Positions 10,044-19,048 of a DNA stretch of 64,000 nt are shown here, one piece after another. The position numbers and the translations under genes are program-made. Positions within the stretch are counted from its first letter, which is position 1; the number at the start of each line of letters is the position of its first letter. The stretch covers positions 1 to 64,000 of the forward strand of contig JAIEOV010000062.1 in assembly GCA_019750135.1 (NCBI GenBank), written 5' to 3'. The stretch is from Reyranella sp. (lineage in GTDB: Bacteria; Pseudomonadota; Alphaproteobacteria; Reyranellales; Reyranellaceae). Below the pieces are notes generated by a model. That model did not search any database. It was not told the origin of the DNA and was given only the letters and a program-made list of their open reading frames with translations.

Positions 10044-10061
10044 GGGCGCGCAGACGCGCCC
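10044..10061 (-). terminator. Stem-loop directly after the ftsB stop
   Basis: GGGCGCG-caga-CGCGCCC is a perfect seven-base-pair hairpin with a four-base loop. It begins at the base next to the ftsB stop codon. No clear U-tract follows, so it may be a weak terminator or an RNA-stabilising hairpin. It separates ftsB from pdhA on the same strand. Confidence 0.4.
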
Positions 10062-10361
10062 CTAGCGCGTCGGCGTGAAGATGACGATGTCGTCCTTGCG
10101 CGAGAAGTTCAGCAACACGCGCGCCCGCTCATCCAGCATGTCGGGGTCGAGGCTCTGATTGCGCAGCGCAGAGACACGCCGCTCCCAGATCTTCCGCGTA
10201 GTCTCGGCTTCGGTGAGGTTTTGCTCGGCGATCAGCACTTCGCGCTGCAGATGAACCATGGCGAGGAGGCCGCGATCACCGTTCACCAGGTGATAGCCGA
10301 AGTACCCGAACACCGTGGCGAAGATGATCGGAGCCAGGATCTGACGAGGCCGCAACAACAT
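10062..10361 (-). CDS. ftsB: Septum formation initiator FtsB
   Basis: This small bitopic cell-division protein belongs to the FtsB/DivIC family and would link FtsL and FtsQ in the divisome. One transmembrane segment (about residues 6-24, ILAPIIFATVFGYFGYHLV) is followed by a coiled coil (LLAMVHLQREVLIAEQNLTEAETTRKIWERRV) and a short tail with LDPDMLDERARVLLNFSR. I chose the ATG at 10361 because the transmembrane segment then follows directly. An upstream in-frame ATG at 10382 adds seven residues and cannot be excluded. An inverted repeat lies just upstream. ftsB near eno and pdhA is a conserved alphaproteobacterial neighbourhood. Confidence 0.85.
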   Translation of the reverse strand: MLLRPRQILAPIIFATVFGYFGYHLVNGDRGLLAMVHLQREVLIAEQNLTEAETTRKIWERRVSALRNQSLDPDMLDERARVLLNFSRKDDIVIFTPTR

Positions 10362-10375
10362 ATACGAACTTCCTG

Positions 10376-10399
10376 ACACCATAAGGCAACATATGGTGT
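10376..10399. promoter_or_regulatory. Inverted repeat upstream of ftsB
   Basis: ACACCATA (10376-10383) and TATGGTGT (10392-10399) are perfect eight-base arms with an eight-base spacer. The repeat lies 15-38 bases upstream of the preferred ftsB start, in its leader or promoter, and 25 bases beyond the alaX-family stop. It could be an operator or a leader hairpin. Confidence 0.4.
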
Positions 10400-10423
10400 T
10401 GAGAAGTCAAGATTTTTCGCGGT

Positions 10424-11140
10424 TCAGGATGGCGAAAGGCCGATCCGCATGCGCCTGTTGTGCCGCCCCTTGTTGTCGATCTTGAGGATGCGGATGGGCG
10501 GCGATCCTCCGGTCGAGGCGAGATGCGTGCCGCCGCAGGCCTGGCGGTCGAGGCCGACGATCTCGACGATGCGGACCTTGCCGTCCGGCGTGGGTGGCGG
10601 CGCGACGGAGCGGCTGCGAATGAGGCCGGCCTCGGCCTGGGCCTCGTGCATCGGCACATAGGCGAAGCGGACCGGGATGTCCTGGCGGATGAGGTCGTTG
10701 ATCGGCCCTTCCAGTGCCCGCAGGCGATCGCTGTCCGCGCCCTGGATGTCGAAGTCCATGCGCGCCGTCCCGTCCTCGGCCATCTGCACGCCGGTGACCA
10801 GGGCACCGTCGAATGCCTGGAAGACCAGGGCGTTCAGGATGTGAGTGTCGGTGTGGAGCTGGCGCATCATGCGCCGGAAGTCGGGATCGACCGCCGCCTC
10901 GACGCTGCCCGCGATTTCACCCTGGCTGTCGAGCAGGTGCCACAGCTTACCGGCCGAGACTTCGAAGCCCATGACCTTCGCCTCGCCGCCCTGCCAGCGG
11001 ATGACGCCACGGTCGGCAAGTTGCCCGCCGCCGCCGGGATAGAAGGGCGACTGGGCCAGGGCGACCTTGCCGGGCCGCGCGTCGGCCACGTCGGTCTGCA
11101 CGGTCAGAATCTCGGGCTGCTCATGACAATAGAGGTGCAT
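10424..11140 (-). CDS. Stand-alone alanyl-tRNA editing protein (AlaX family)
   Basis: This 238-residue protein resembles the editing domain of alanyl-tRNA synthetase, which hydrolyses mischarged Ser- or Gly-tRNAAla in trans. The zinc and catalytic residues are visible: H96 and H100 in HTDTH, and C202 and H206 in CGGTH. The N-terminal SPFYPGGGGQLADRG segment marks the extended AlaX-M/L type with a beta-barrel preceding the editing core. No aminoacylation domain is present. It lies on the same strand as ftsB, about 40 bases upstream of the inverted repeat, and is probably a separate unit inserted in the core cluster. Confidence 0.9.
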   Translation of the reverse strand: MHLYCHEQPEILTVQTDVADARPGKVALAQSPFYPGGGGQLADRGVIRWQGGEAKVMGFEVSAGKLWHLLDSQGEIAGSVEAAVDPDFRRMMRQLHTDTHILNALVFQAFDGALVTGVQMAEDGTARMDFDIQGADSDRLRALEGPINDLIRQDIPVRFAYVPMHEAQAEAGLIRSRSVAPPPTPDGKVRIVEIVGLDRQACGGTHLASTGGSPPIRILKIDNKGRHNRRMRIGLSPS

Positions 11141-11217
11141 GCGGCCTCATAGGCCGCCGTGCGTCGAGGGTATTGGCGAAAATTGCTCACCGACAAACCG
11201 CGCTGTCACCCCGAGTG

Positions 11218-12075
11218 CTAGGCCACTGCAGCCGCTCTAGCAAACTGCGTCGGCGTGATGCCGTAGCAGCGCTTGAAGTGCTTGTTGAGCGCGCTCTGGT
11301 CGTAGAAGCCGACCTCGGTCGCCACGTCGGCCAACACCGGTGCGTGGCGCAGGCGACGACACGCCATGTTGAGCCGCACCTGCGTCAGGTAGGCGTGCGG
11401 CGTCAGGCCGACCGTGCGCTTGAACAGGCCGATGAGCTGGAAGGTCGTCAGGCCGACCTCGGCCGCCAGATCCTCCAGGCGCAGCTCCGAGGCATAGTCG
11501 GCATGCATGCGATCTTTCACGCGGCCCAGCAGCTGGCGATCGACCGGGGCCGGCGGGATGCGGTCGAGGCCACTGCCATGGCGCTGGAACAGCCGGCCGA
11601 AGCTGCCGATCAACAATTCGCGTTCGTGAAACACATCGCGTCCCTCTTCGATGGCGCAATGCATCGCCGCGAAGGCCTCGATGAGATCGTGGTCCGTGAA
11701 AATGTTGTGCGTGAAATACGGCACGCGCTCGATGCCGAGTCCGGCCGCGAGCTGATCGAGCGCAGCCTGTGTCAGGTACATCGACCGGTACTGCCAGCGC
11801 TCGCTCCAACCCATCCAGCCGGCATGTGGTTCAGCAGGGTTGAAAACGAACAGCGTCGAGGGCGTCGCCTCCTCGACCTGGCCGCGACTCTTGATCACCG
11901 AGCCGCCGCTTTCCGTCACGGCGACGACCAGCGCCTCGTGGATGTGCGGCGGATACTCGTGCGTCGTGAAGTTGGCGCGCATCAGGCTGAGGCCGGTGAG
12001 ATGCCGGTCCCACCAGTATTCCGTCGCGTTATTGGGGTCGCTGCGGGCCACGCCTGAAAATACCGGGTTGGCCAA
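11218..12075 (-). CDS. AraC-family transcriptional regulator
   Basis: This 285-residue regulator has an N-terminal cupin-like sensor domain (about 20-150, including FTTHEYPPHIHEALVV and FVFNPAEPHAG) and a C-terminal double helix-turn-helix (about 180-280; LRLEDLAAEVGLTTFQLIGLFKRTVGLTPHAYLTQVRL, then LADVATEVGFYDQSALNKHFKRCYGITPTQF). It diverges from an acyl-CoA dehydrogenase/ABM pair and probably controls it. The start is uncertain: 12075 is a TTG, and a GTG at 12051 is an alternative. A 10-base-period direct repeat overlaps this start region and could be its operator. The effector is unknown. Confidence 0.9.
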   Translation of the reverse strand: MANPVFSGVARSDPNNATEYWWDRHLTGLSLMRANFTTHEYPPHIHEALVVAVTESGGSVIKSRGQVEEATPSTLFVFNPAEPHAGWMGWSERWQYRSMYLTQAALDQLAAGLGIERVPYFTHNIFTDHDLIEAFAAMHCAIEEGRDVFHERELLIGSFGRLFQRHGSGLDRIPPAPVDRQLLGRVKDRMHADYASELRLEDLAAEVGLTTFQLIGLFKRTVGLTPHAYLTQVRLNMACRRLRHAPVLADVATEVGFYDQSALNKHFKRCYGITPTQFARAAAVA

Positions 12076-12090
12076 TATTCGCCAATACCG
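12071..12090. promoter_or_regulatory. Direct repeat GCCAATA, 10-base period
   Basis: GCCAATA occurs at 12071-12077 and again at 12081-12087, exactly one helical turn apart. It lies between the araC-type gene and the divergent acyl-CoA dehydrogenase. AraC-family regulators usually bind direct repeats, so this is a candidate operator for autoregulation and control of the dehydrogenase. Confidence 0.4.
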
Positions 12091-12118
12091 GCTATCGCCG
12101 CGATCCTAGCCTGCGACC

Positions 12119-13273
12119 ATGTTGACCGAAGGCCAGCGGCAGGTCCGCGACATGGCTCGCCAGTTTGCCGCCCGCGAGCTGGCGCCGATGGTCGCCGAAC
12201 GCGATCGCACCCCGCGCTTCCCGCGCGAAGCCTTCGCGCGCATGGGCGAGCTCGGCATGCTGGGCATGACCGTGCCGGCCGAGTTCGACGGCGCCGGCAC
12301 AGACTACGTCTCCTATGCACTCGCCATCATGGAGATCGCGGCGGCGGACGGCGCGTCGTCGACGGCGTTCCAGGTGCACAACTCGCTGGTCTGCCTGCCC
12401 CTCCTGCGGCACGGCACGCCGCAGCAGAAGGAGCGCTTCCTGCGCCCCCTCGCCCGCGGCGAGCTTTTGGGCGCCTTCTGCCTCACCGAACCGGGCGCCG
12501 GCTCGGATGCCGCCGCGATCACGACGCGGGCCGAGCGGGTCGGCAACAAGTTCGTCCTGAACGGCAGCAAACAGTTCATTACGTCGGGCCGCAGCGCCGA
12601 CATCGCGCTGGTCTTCGCCGTGACGGATCCGGCGGCGGGCAAGCAAGGCCTTTCAGCGTTCATCGTGCCGACCAGGACAGCGGGGTACACGGTGGCGCGC
12701 ATCGAGCACACGATGGGACAGCGCTCGTCCGATCACTGCCATGTCGTGTTCGACAATTGCGAAGTCCTGCCCGAGCAGATGCTCGGAGAGGAAGGCGAAG
12801 GCTTGCGCATCGCGCTCGGCAACCTCGAAGGCGGCCGCATCGCCGTTGCCGCGCAATCGGTCGGCATGGCGCGCGCCGCCTATGACGCCGCCCTCGCCTA
12901 CGCCAAGGAGCGTCGCACCTTCGGCAAGCCCATCATCGAGCACCAGGCCGTCGCCTTTCGCCTGGCCGACATGGCGACCTCGTTGCAGGCCGCCGAGCTG
13001 ATGGTGCTGAACGCCGCCCGCTTGCGCGACGAGGGCCGACCCTGCCTCAAGGAGGCGTCGATGGCCAAGCTGTTCGCCTCCGAGATGGCCGAGAAGGTCT
13101 GCTCGGCTGCCATCCAGATCCATGGCGGCTACGGCTATCTCAACGACTTCCCGGTCGAGCGCATCTATCGCGACGTGCGCGTCACCACGATCTACGAAGG
13201 TACGTCCGACATCCAGCGGCTGGTGATCGGCCGCGAGATCGCGCGTGAGCACCATTTCGAGGGAGTGACATGA
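12119..13273 (+). CDS. Acyl-CoA dehydrogenase
   Basis: This 384-residue FAD enzyme introduces a trans-2 double bond into acyl-CoA. The N-terminal helical domain (about 5-115) is followed by the FAD/substrate beta domain with FCLTEPGAGSDAAAITT and a C-terminal helical domain with FGKPIIEHQAVAFRLADM. The catalytic base is predicted to be E360 in IYEGTSDIQ, the position used by short- and medium-chain acyl-CoA dehydrogenases. It overlaps the ABM-domain gene by four bases (ATGA), so the two form one unit. The adjacent AraC regulator is the likely controller. The physiological acyl chain cannot be read from the sequence. Confidence 0.93.
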   Translation: MLTEGQRQVRDMARQFAARELAPMVAERDRTPRFPREAFARMGELGMLGMTVPAEFDGAGTDYVSYALAIMEIAAADGASSTAFQVHNSLVCLPLLRHGTPQQKERFLRPLARGELLGAFCLTEPGAGSDAAAITTRAERVGNKFVLNGSKQFITSGRSADIALVFAVTDPAAGKQGLSAFIVPTRTAGYTVARIEHTMGQRSSDHCHVVFDNCEVLPEQMLGEEGEGLRIALGNLEGGRIAVAAQSVGMARAAYDAALAYAKERRTFGKPIIEHQAVAFRLADMATSLQAAELMVLNAARLRDEGRPCLKEASMAKLFASEMAEKVCSAAIQIHGGYGYLNDFPVERIYRDVRVTTIYEGTSDIQRLVIGREIAREHHFEGVT

Positions 13274-13575
13274 TCGCACGCCAGTGGCGCGGCCGCGCCG
13301 ATACCGCCAAGGCCGACGCCTATCTACGGCACTTCACCGAGAGTGTCGTTCCCGAGTTGAAGCGCCTGGAGGGCCACCGAGGCGCCTGGCTGCTGCGCCG
13401 CGAGGTCGAGGGCCATACCGAGTTCGTCGCCCTCACCCTCTGGGACTCGCGGCGGTCCATCGAGGCCTTCACCGGCCCCGACATCTCGAAGTCGGTGGTC
13501 GAGCCCGAAGCCCGCGCCGCCTTGTCCGACTTCGACGATTTCGCGACCCACTACGAGGTCGCGTTCAGGTCATGA
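13270..13575 (+). CDS. ABM-like (antibiotic biosynthesis monooxygenase) domain protein
   Basis: This 101-residue protein has the small ferredoxin-like fold of the ABM superfamily: a start of the MIARQWRG type, a helix around YLRHFTESVVPELKRL, a strand GAWLLRREVEGHTEFVALTLWDS and the IEAFTGPD helix. Some family members are cofactor-free oxygenases or heme-degrading enzymes and others only bind small ligands. No heme ligand is obvious here. It is translationally coupled to the upstream acyl-CoA dehydrogenase by an ATGA overlap. Its stop codon directly abuts the left arm of a palindrome. The exact function is unknown. Confidence 0.75.
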   Translation: MIARQWRGRADTAKADAYLRHFTESVVPELKRLEGHRGAWLLRREVEGHTEFVALTLWDSRRSIEAFTGPDISKSVVEPEARAALSDFDDFATHYEVAFRS

Positions 13576-13645
13576 TCTTCCGGACCGCCGGCCTCTGGCC
13601 GACATTCATGATCATGAGCCGGCCAGAGGCCGGCGGTCCGGAAGA
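13576..13645. repeat. Stop-abutting palindrome, copy 1
   Basis: Perfect 26-base arms lie at 13576-13601 and 13620-13645, beginning TCTTCCGGACCG. The 18-base loop contains TCATGATCATGA. The left arm starts at the base after the ABM-gene stop codon. The right arm ends six bases before the eno stop codon. It fills the convergent junction. Confidence 0.9.
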
Positions 13646-13651
13646 CGAAGA

Positions 13652-14929
13652 TTAGCCGCGCAGGATCGAGGTGCCGGCGTAGGTCGCCTGCGGGCCGAGC
13701 TGCTCTTCGATGCGCAGGAGCTGGTTGTACTTGGCCAGGCGATCTGAGCGCGACAGCGACCCTGTCTTGATCTGGCCGCAGCCGGTGGCGACCGCGAGAT
13801 CGGCAATCGTCGAATCCTCGGTCTCGCCGGAGCGATGGGACATCACCGCACCGTAGGACGCGTGGCGCGCCATGGTCACGGCCTCCATCGTCTCGGTCAG
13901 CGTGCCGATCTGGTTGACCTTCACCAGGATGGCATTGGCGAGTCCGTCCTTGATGCCCTGGGCGAGGCGCTTGGGATTGGTGACGAAGAGATCGTCGCCG
14001 ACGAGCTGGATCTTCTTGCCGAGCTTGTCGGTGATCGCCTTCCAGCCAGCCATGTCGTCCTCGGCCATGCCGTCCTCGATCGAGACGATCGGATAGCGCT
14101 TCACCAGGTCGGCGTAGTACTCGACCATGCCCGCCTGATCGAGAGACTTCTTCTCGCCTTCGAGCTCGTACTTGCCCTTCTTGAAGAACTCGGTCGAGGC
14201 CGGGTCGAGCGCCAGCATGACGTCCTCGCCGGGCTTGTAGCCCGCCTGCTCGACCGACTTCATGATGAAGCCCAGCGCCTCGTCGGCCGAGGCGAGGTTG
14301 GGCGCGAAGCCGCCCTCGTCGCCGACATTGGTGTTGTGGCCGGCCTCGTGCAGCTGGCTCTTCAGGGCGTGGAAGACCTCCGAGCCCATGCGCAGCGCCT
14401 CGGCGAAGCGGTCGGCCTTCACCGGCATGATCATGAATTCCTGGATGTCGATCGGATTGTCGGCGTGAACGCCGCCGTTGATGATGTTCATCATCGGCAC
14501 CGGCAGGATCGACGCCTGGCTGCCGCCGACATAGCGGTAGAGCGGCAGGCCGGCGTCCATGGCAGCGGCCTTGGCCACGGCGAGCGACACGCCGAGGATG
14601 GCGTTGGCGCCGATGCGGCCCTTGTTGGGCGTGCCGTCGAGCTCGATCAGGGCGCGGTCGATCTTGATCTGCTCGCGCGCATCGAGGCCGGCCAGCAGGT
14701 CCATGATCTCGGCGTTGACCGCGGCGACGGCCTTCAGGACGCCCTTGCCGCCGTAGCGCTTCTTGTCGCCGTCGCGCAATTCGACCGCCTCGTGCGCGCC
14801 GGTCGAGGCGCCCGACGGTACGGCCGCACGGCCCATGGCGCCGCTTTCGAGCTCGACTTCGACCTCGACCGTGGGATTGCCGCGGCTGTCGAGGATTTCG
14901 CGGGCGCGGACATCGGCAATGACGCTCAT
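13652..14929 (-). CDS. eno: Enolase
   Basis: This 425-residue enzyme interconverts 2-phosphoglycerate and phosphoenolpyruvate. Conserved features include AREILDSRGNPTVEVEV at the N-terminus, the AVPSGASTGAHEAVELRD loop, the VGDDLFVTN region with a metal-binding Asp, the catalytic lysine in ILVKVNQIGTLTE, and the SHRSGETED signature. I chose the ATG at 14929 (MSVIADVRAREILD) because it matches the family start; the longer in-frame N-terminus is not enolase-like. It is convergent with the acyl-CoA dehydrogenase unit, with palindrome copy 1 between. Neighbouring ftsB and pyrG are usual in this lineage. Confidence 0.98.
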   Translation of the reverse strand: MSVIADVRAREILDSRGNPTVEVEVELESGAMGRAAVPSGASTGAHEAVELRDGDKKRYGGKGVLKAVAAVNAEIMDLLAGLDAREQIKIDRALIELDGTPNKGRIGANAILGVSLAVAKAAAMDAGLPLYRYVGGSQASILPVPMMNIINGGVHADNPIDIQEFMIMPVKADRFAEALRMGSEVFHALKSQLHEAGHNTNVGDEGGFAPNLASADEALGFIMKSVEQAGYKPGEDVMLALDPASTEFFKKGKYELEGEKKSLDQAGMVEYYADLVKRYPIVSIEDGMAEDDMAGWKAITDKLGKKIQLVGDDLFVTNPKRLAQGIKDGLANAILVKVNQIGTLTETMEAVTMARHASYGAVMSHRSGETEDSTIADLAVATGCGQIKTGSLSRSDRLAKYNQLLRIEEQLGPQATYAGTSILRG

Positions 14930-15008
14930 CGGTCTAAAACTCCTTCGTGGCGCGGCTTGTCTAGCGGCCGGACCGGGGAGGAGCAAGTGACGGGATGATG
15001 GCGTCTAT

Positions 15009-15067
15009 GGGAGCGCGGGCCTCCCGCCCGCATCATGATCATGAGCGGGCCGGAGGCCCGCGCTCCC
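15009..15067. repeat. Stop-abutting palindrome, copy 2
   Basis: Arms of 23 bases at 15009-15031 and 15045-15067 (GGGAGCGCGGGCCTCC...) pair with one mismatch. The 13-base loop ATCATGATCATGA is identical to that of copy 5. The right arm ends one base before the stop codon of the gene ending at 15069. It lies between two same-strand genes. Confidence 0.9.
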
Positions 15068-15068
15068 G

Positions 15069-16016
15069 TTAACGCCAGGCGCTCTTGAGCGACTGGTCGG
15101 TCTTCCATTTCTCGACGCCGGCGACGTCGTCGCAGGAGAAGACCTTCGGGTCCTTGCGCGGATTGCCCTCGATCCAGGCGAACACCAGGCATTGCGACTG
15201 GTTGCTCGTGCCCTTCTTGGTCTCGAGCAGGACCTCGCTCGCCACCGCGGCGCCGGCCTTGGCGTCGCCGTAGTCGTCGATCACCGGCGCGATCTCGCCG
15301 ACCGTGCGGCCGGCCGCCTTGGTGTCGGCATACCACTTGGCGAAGTCGGCGAACTGTTCGCCCGCGACGCCCTTGCCGTCGGCCGCGACGTAGGCCTTGA
15401 GGTCGCGGATCAGCGACTGCGTCGCCGCCTCGGCCTTGGGTTCGGCCGCCTTGCGCCGTTCGGCGAGGCGCGCCTGCAGATCCTTCAGCGCATCGGCGTT
15501 CGACTTCGGCGGCGGCTGCAACGGCGTCGGCGCCGCTGGCGCGGTCGCCGTCTGCGTCGAAGGATCGACGCGCCGGATCGGCGCGCGCGACGCCTCGGCG
15601 TTGAGCTGCTGCGCCTCCTGCGGCGTCAGCTTGCCGACCGGATTGGTGCCGCGGCCCTTCTGCCAGTCCTGGATCGCCTTGACCGTGGCGTCGGATTGCA
15701 GATTGCCGTCGATCGGCCCGTTGTACTTGCCGAGCGTGCTGAGCGATTCCTGGATCTTGCGGCGATCGGGGTCGGGGCTCTGCAGCACGGTCGTGTAGTC
15801 CGGCGCCGGCGCCGTGGGCCGGCTCACCACGTGACCGCCGCCACCACCACCGCCAGCAGGTGCCTGTGGCGCCTGCGCTGCGGGTGCGCCTCCCCCTCTT
15901 CCGCCCTGGGCGCAAGATCCGGGATTCTGGAAGCAGCGCTCGACCTCGCCGGCGCTCTGCGCAAGCGCGACCGTGGGAGCTAAGGCGACGACGGCGAGGG
16001 CGGCCAGGAAGCGCAT
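15069..16016 (-). CDS. Secreted peptidoglycan-binding-domain protein of unknown function
   Basis: This 315-residue protein starts with a signal peptide (MRFLAALAVVALAPTVALAQ). A low-complexity Gly/Ala/Pro linker (about 38-75) precedes a putative PG_binding_1 domain (IQESLSTLGKYNGPIDGNLQ and the following TVKAIQDWQKGRG, about 88-120). The rest is Ala/Lys-rich with possible coiled coil, ending in a cysteine-containing segment (QCLVFAWIEGN, VFSCDD). The ATG at 16016 lies one base after the stop of the upstream secreted gene, so the pair is coupled. No enzymatic motif was recognised. The domain suggests periplasmic attachment to peptidoglycan. Confidence 0.7.
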   Translation of the reverse strand: MRFLAALAVVALAPTVALAQSAGEVERCFQNPGSCAQGGRGGGAPAAQAPQAPAGGGGGGGHVVSRPTAPAPDYTTVLQSPDPDRRKIQESLSTLGKYNGPIDGNLQSDATVKAIQDWQKGRGTNPVGKLTPQEAQQLNAEASRAPIRRVDPSTQTATAPAAPTPLQPPPKSNADALKDLQARLAERRKAAEPKAEAATQSLIRDLKAYVAADGKGVAGEQFADFAKWYADTKAAGRTVGEIAPVIDDYGDAKAGAAVASEVLLETKKGTSNQSQCLVFAWIEGNPRKDPKVFSCDDVAGVEKWKTDQSLKSAWR

Positions 16017-16017
16017 G

Positions 16018-16779
16018 TCAGATGCCACCATAGAGGCCACCGGCGAGCTGGGCCGGCAGGCCGATCACCATGGACACAGGCTGCCCCTGTCCGGTGTTGC
16101 CGCGGGCGATGATGTGGTCGTTGGGCGAACCGGTCTTGCTCTGGTAGTTGCCGTTGCTGGTGAACTTGCCGCCGAAGCACGACATCGAATAGCGGCCGGT
16201 GGCGGGCGAATCGTTGGTGAAGGTGCCTTCGCAGACCTGCTCGCCGCGCGGATTGTCGACCTTGAAGGTGACCGAGCGGTCGCGGCCGATCAGGGCACCG
16301 TAGCGGGCGAGCCCGTTGAGCCGGGCGACGTTGCCGGTCGGATCGCGATAGAAGATCGACACCGGGCCATAGGACTCGGTCGGCAGCGTGTTGCGCGGCA
16401 CGACGTAGTGCTCGTTGCTGATCACGACCTGGCAGCGGCAATCGACGCTGTAGTTCTCGCCGAGCGGGCCGAGCTCCGAGAGCTTGCGATTGCAGTTCGA
16501 GACGGCGAGCTCCTGCACCTCGCGCTCGCTCATCTGTCCCTTGGAGTAGGAATCGGCGTAGAGGAAGGTGCATTGCCGCGGCATCGGCACGGCCACGACC
16601 TTGTGGCTGGCGGCGTTGGTCTCGGCATTCTCCCAGTATCGCTGCGCCATCTCCGGGAAGCGCAGGAAGATCGGGTCGCGACGCTCGGCCTTGCCCTGCG
16701 ATTGCGCAAACGATTCCGCCCAGATGGCCGAAGCGACGGCCGCGGCGGCGAGGATGAATAGCGCGAAGAGACGGTTCAT
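16018..16779 (-). CDS. Secreted cysteine-containing protein of unknown function
   Basis: This 253-residue protein has a signal peptide (MNRLFALFILAAAAVASAIWAESFAQ) and a mature region with several cysteines (QCTFLY, SNCNRKL, DCRCQVV, EQVCEGTF, YSMSCFGG) that could form disulfides in the periplasm. The second half, from about residue 165, repeats beta-strand-like patterns (FKVDNPRGEQVCEGTF, GRYSMSCFGGKFTSNG). I recognise no family. The ATG at 16779 is preferred over a TTG three codons upstream. It is coupled to the peptidoglycan-binding-domain gene, with one base between stop and start, which suggests a joint envelope function. Confidence 0.65.
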   Translation of the reverse strand: MNRLFALFILAAAAVASAIWAESFAQSQGKAERRDPIFLRFPEMAQRYWENAETNAASHKVVAVPMPRQCTFLYADSYSKGQMSEREVQELAVSNCNRKLSELGPLGENYSVDCRCQVVISNEHYVVPRNTLPTESYGPVSIFYRDPTGNVARLNGLARYGALIGRDRSVTFKVDNPRGEQVCEGTFTNDSPATGRYSMSCFGGKFTSNGNYQSKTGSPNDHIIARGNTGQGQPVSMVIGLPAQLAGGLYGGI

Positions 16780-16842
16780 GGCCTGCAATTCCAGCCGAAG
16801 AACATGACCGAAATACGTCCTGAAAGCGCCCAGCGGGCGCTA

Positions 16843-18474
<1,632 letters not shown>

Positions 18475-18518
18475 GGGCTTACAGCATACAAAACGTTGCG
18501 GCGCGCGGCCATGGGGAT

Positions 18519-18600
18519 ATTCCTCCTTCGCTCCTCCGGAGCTACGGAGGACAAGCCCTCCCGCCGGCTCGCCCGCCGAAGCCTTGGCGAAGGCGGGTTC
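18519..18600. repeat. Palindromic repeat in the secG-pyrG spacer
   Basis: Two hairpin-forming elements lie side by side. TCCTCC at 18520-18525 can pair with GGAGGA at 18546-18551 around a CTCCGGAG core. CCCGCC (18571-18576) can pair with GGCGGG (18592-18597), enclosing GAAGCCTTGGCGAA. The composition resembles dispersed intergenic repeats of alphaproteobacteria. The element ends at the secG stop codon. Confidence 0.5.
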
Positions 18601-18987
18601 CTAACGCGTGGGGGCGGAAGGAGCCGCCGGAGCGGCAGGAGCACCACCAGGCGCCGGCGCGGCGCCACCAGCCCCGGGCGCGCCAGGGGCAGTCGGCGTC
18701 GTCGGAATGCGGTCGATGATCGAGCGTGTGTTGCGCTGCGTGTCGGTCATGCTCCAGGCCATGATCAGGCTGAGCGCAAAGAACGCCGTGGCAAAGATCG
18801 CCGTCATGCGCGACAGCACGTTCGCTTGGCCGCGCACCGAGAACAGCGCGTCGGTGCGGCCCATGCCCAGGCCGCCGCCTTCGCTGCGCTGGAGCAGGAT
18901 GACGACGATCATCGCAGCGGTGACGCCGACATGGATGATCAGCAACACCAGCCGCCAATCGTGCAAAAAGCCTCGAACCGCGTCCAT
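18601..18987 (-). CDS. secG: Preprotein translocase subunit SecG
   Basis: This 128-residue inner-membrane protein assists SecYE in protein export. Two transmembrane segments are visible: LVLLIIHVGVTAAMIVVILLQ (about 13-33) and MTAIFATAFFALSLIMAW (about 61-78), separated by the conserved RSEGGGLGMG loop. The Ala/Pro/Gly-rich C-terminal tail (about 97-128) is typical of alphaproteobacterial SecG. It lies between tpiA upstream and pyrG downstream on the same strand. The stop codon abuts a palindromic repeat. Confidence 0.95.
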   Translation of the reverse strand: MDAVRGFLHDWRLVLLIIHVGVTAAMIVVILLQRSEGGGLGMGRTDALFSVRGQANVLSRMTAIFATAFFALSLIMAWSMTDTQRNTRSIIDRIPTTPTAPGAPGAGGAAPAPGGAPAAPAAPSAPTR

Positions 18988-19048
18988 TTCGTCCAGTGCC
19001 TAGGTGGGGATGCCGGGTTTGCTCGCCAAGCGCGCGCTTCTAGCCGCT

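Noticed and set aside
9844..10061. Possible tRNA or small RNA in the pdhA-ftsB gap
   Set aside because: No cloverleaf, CCA end or conserved RNA motif could be found; only a short hairpin next to the ftsB stop is supported.
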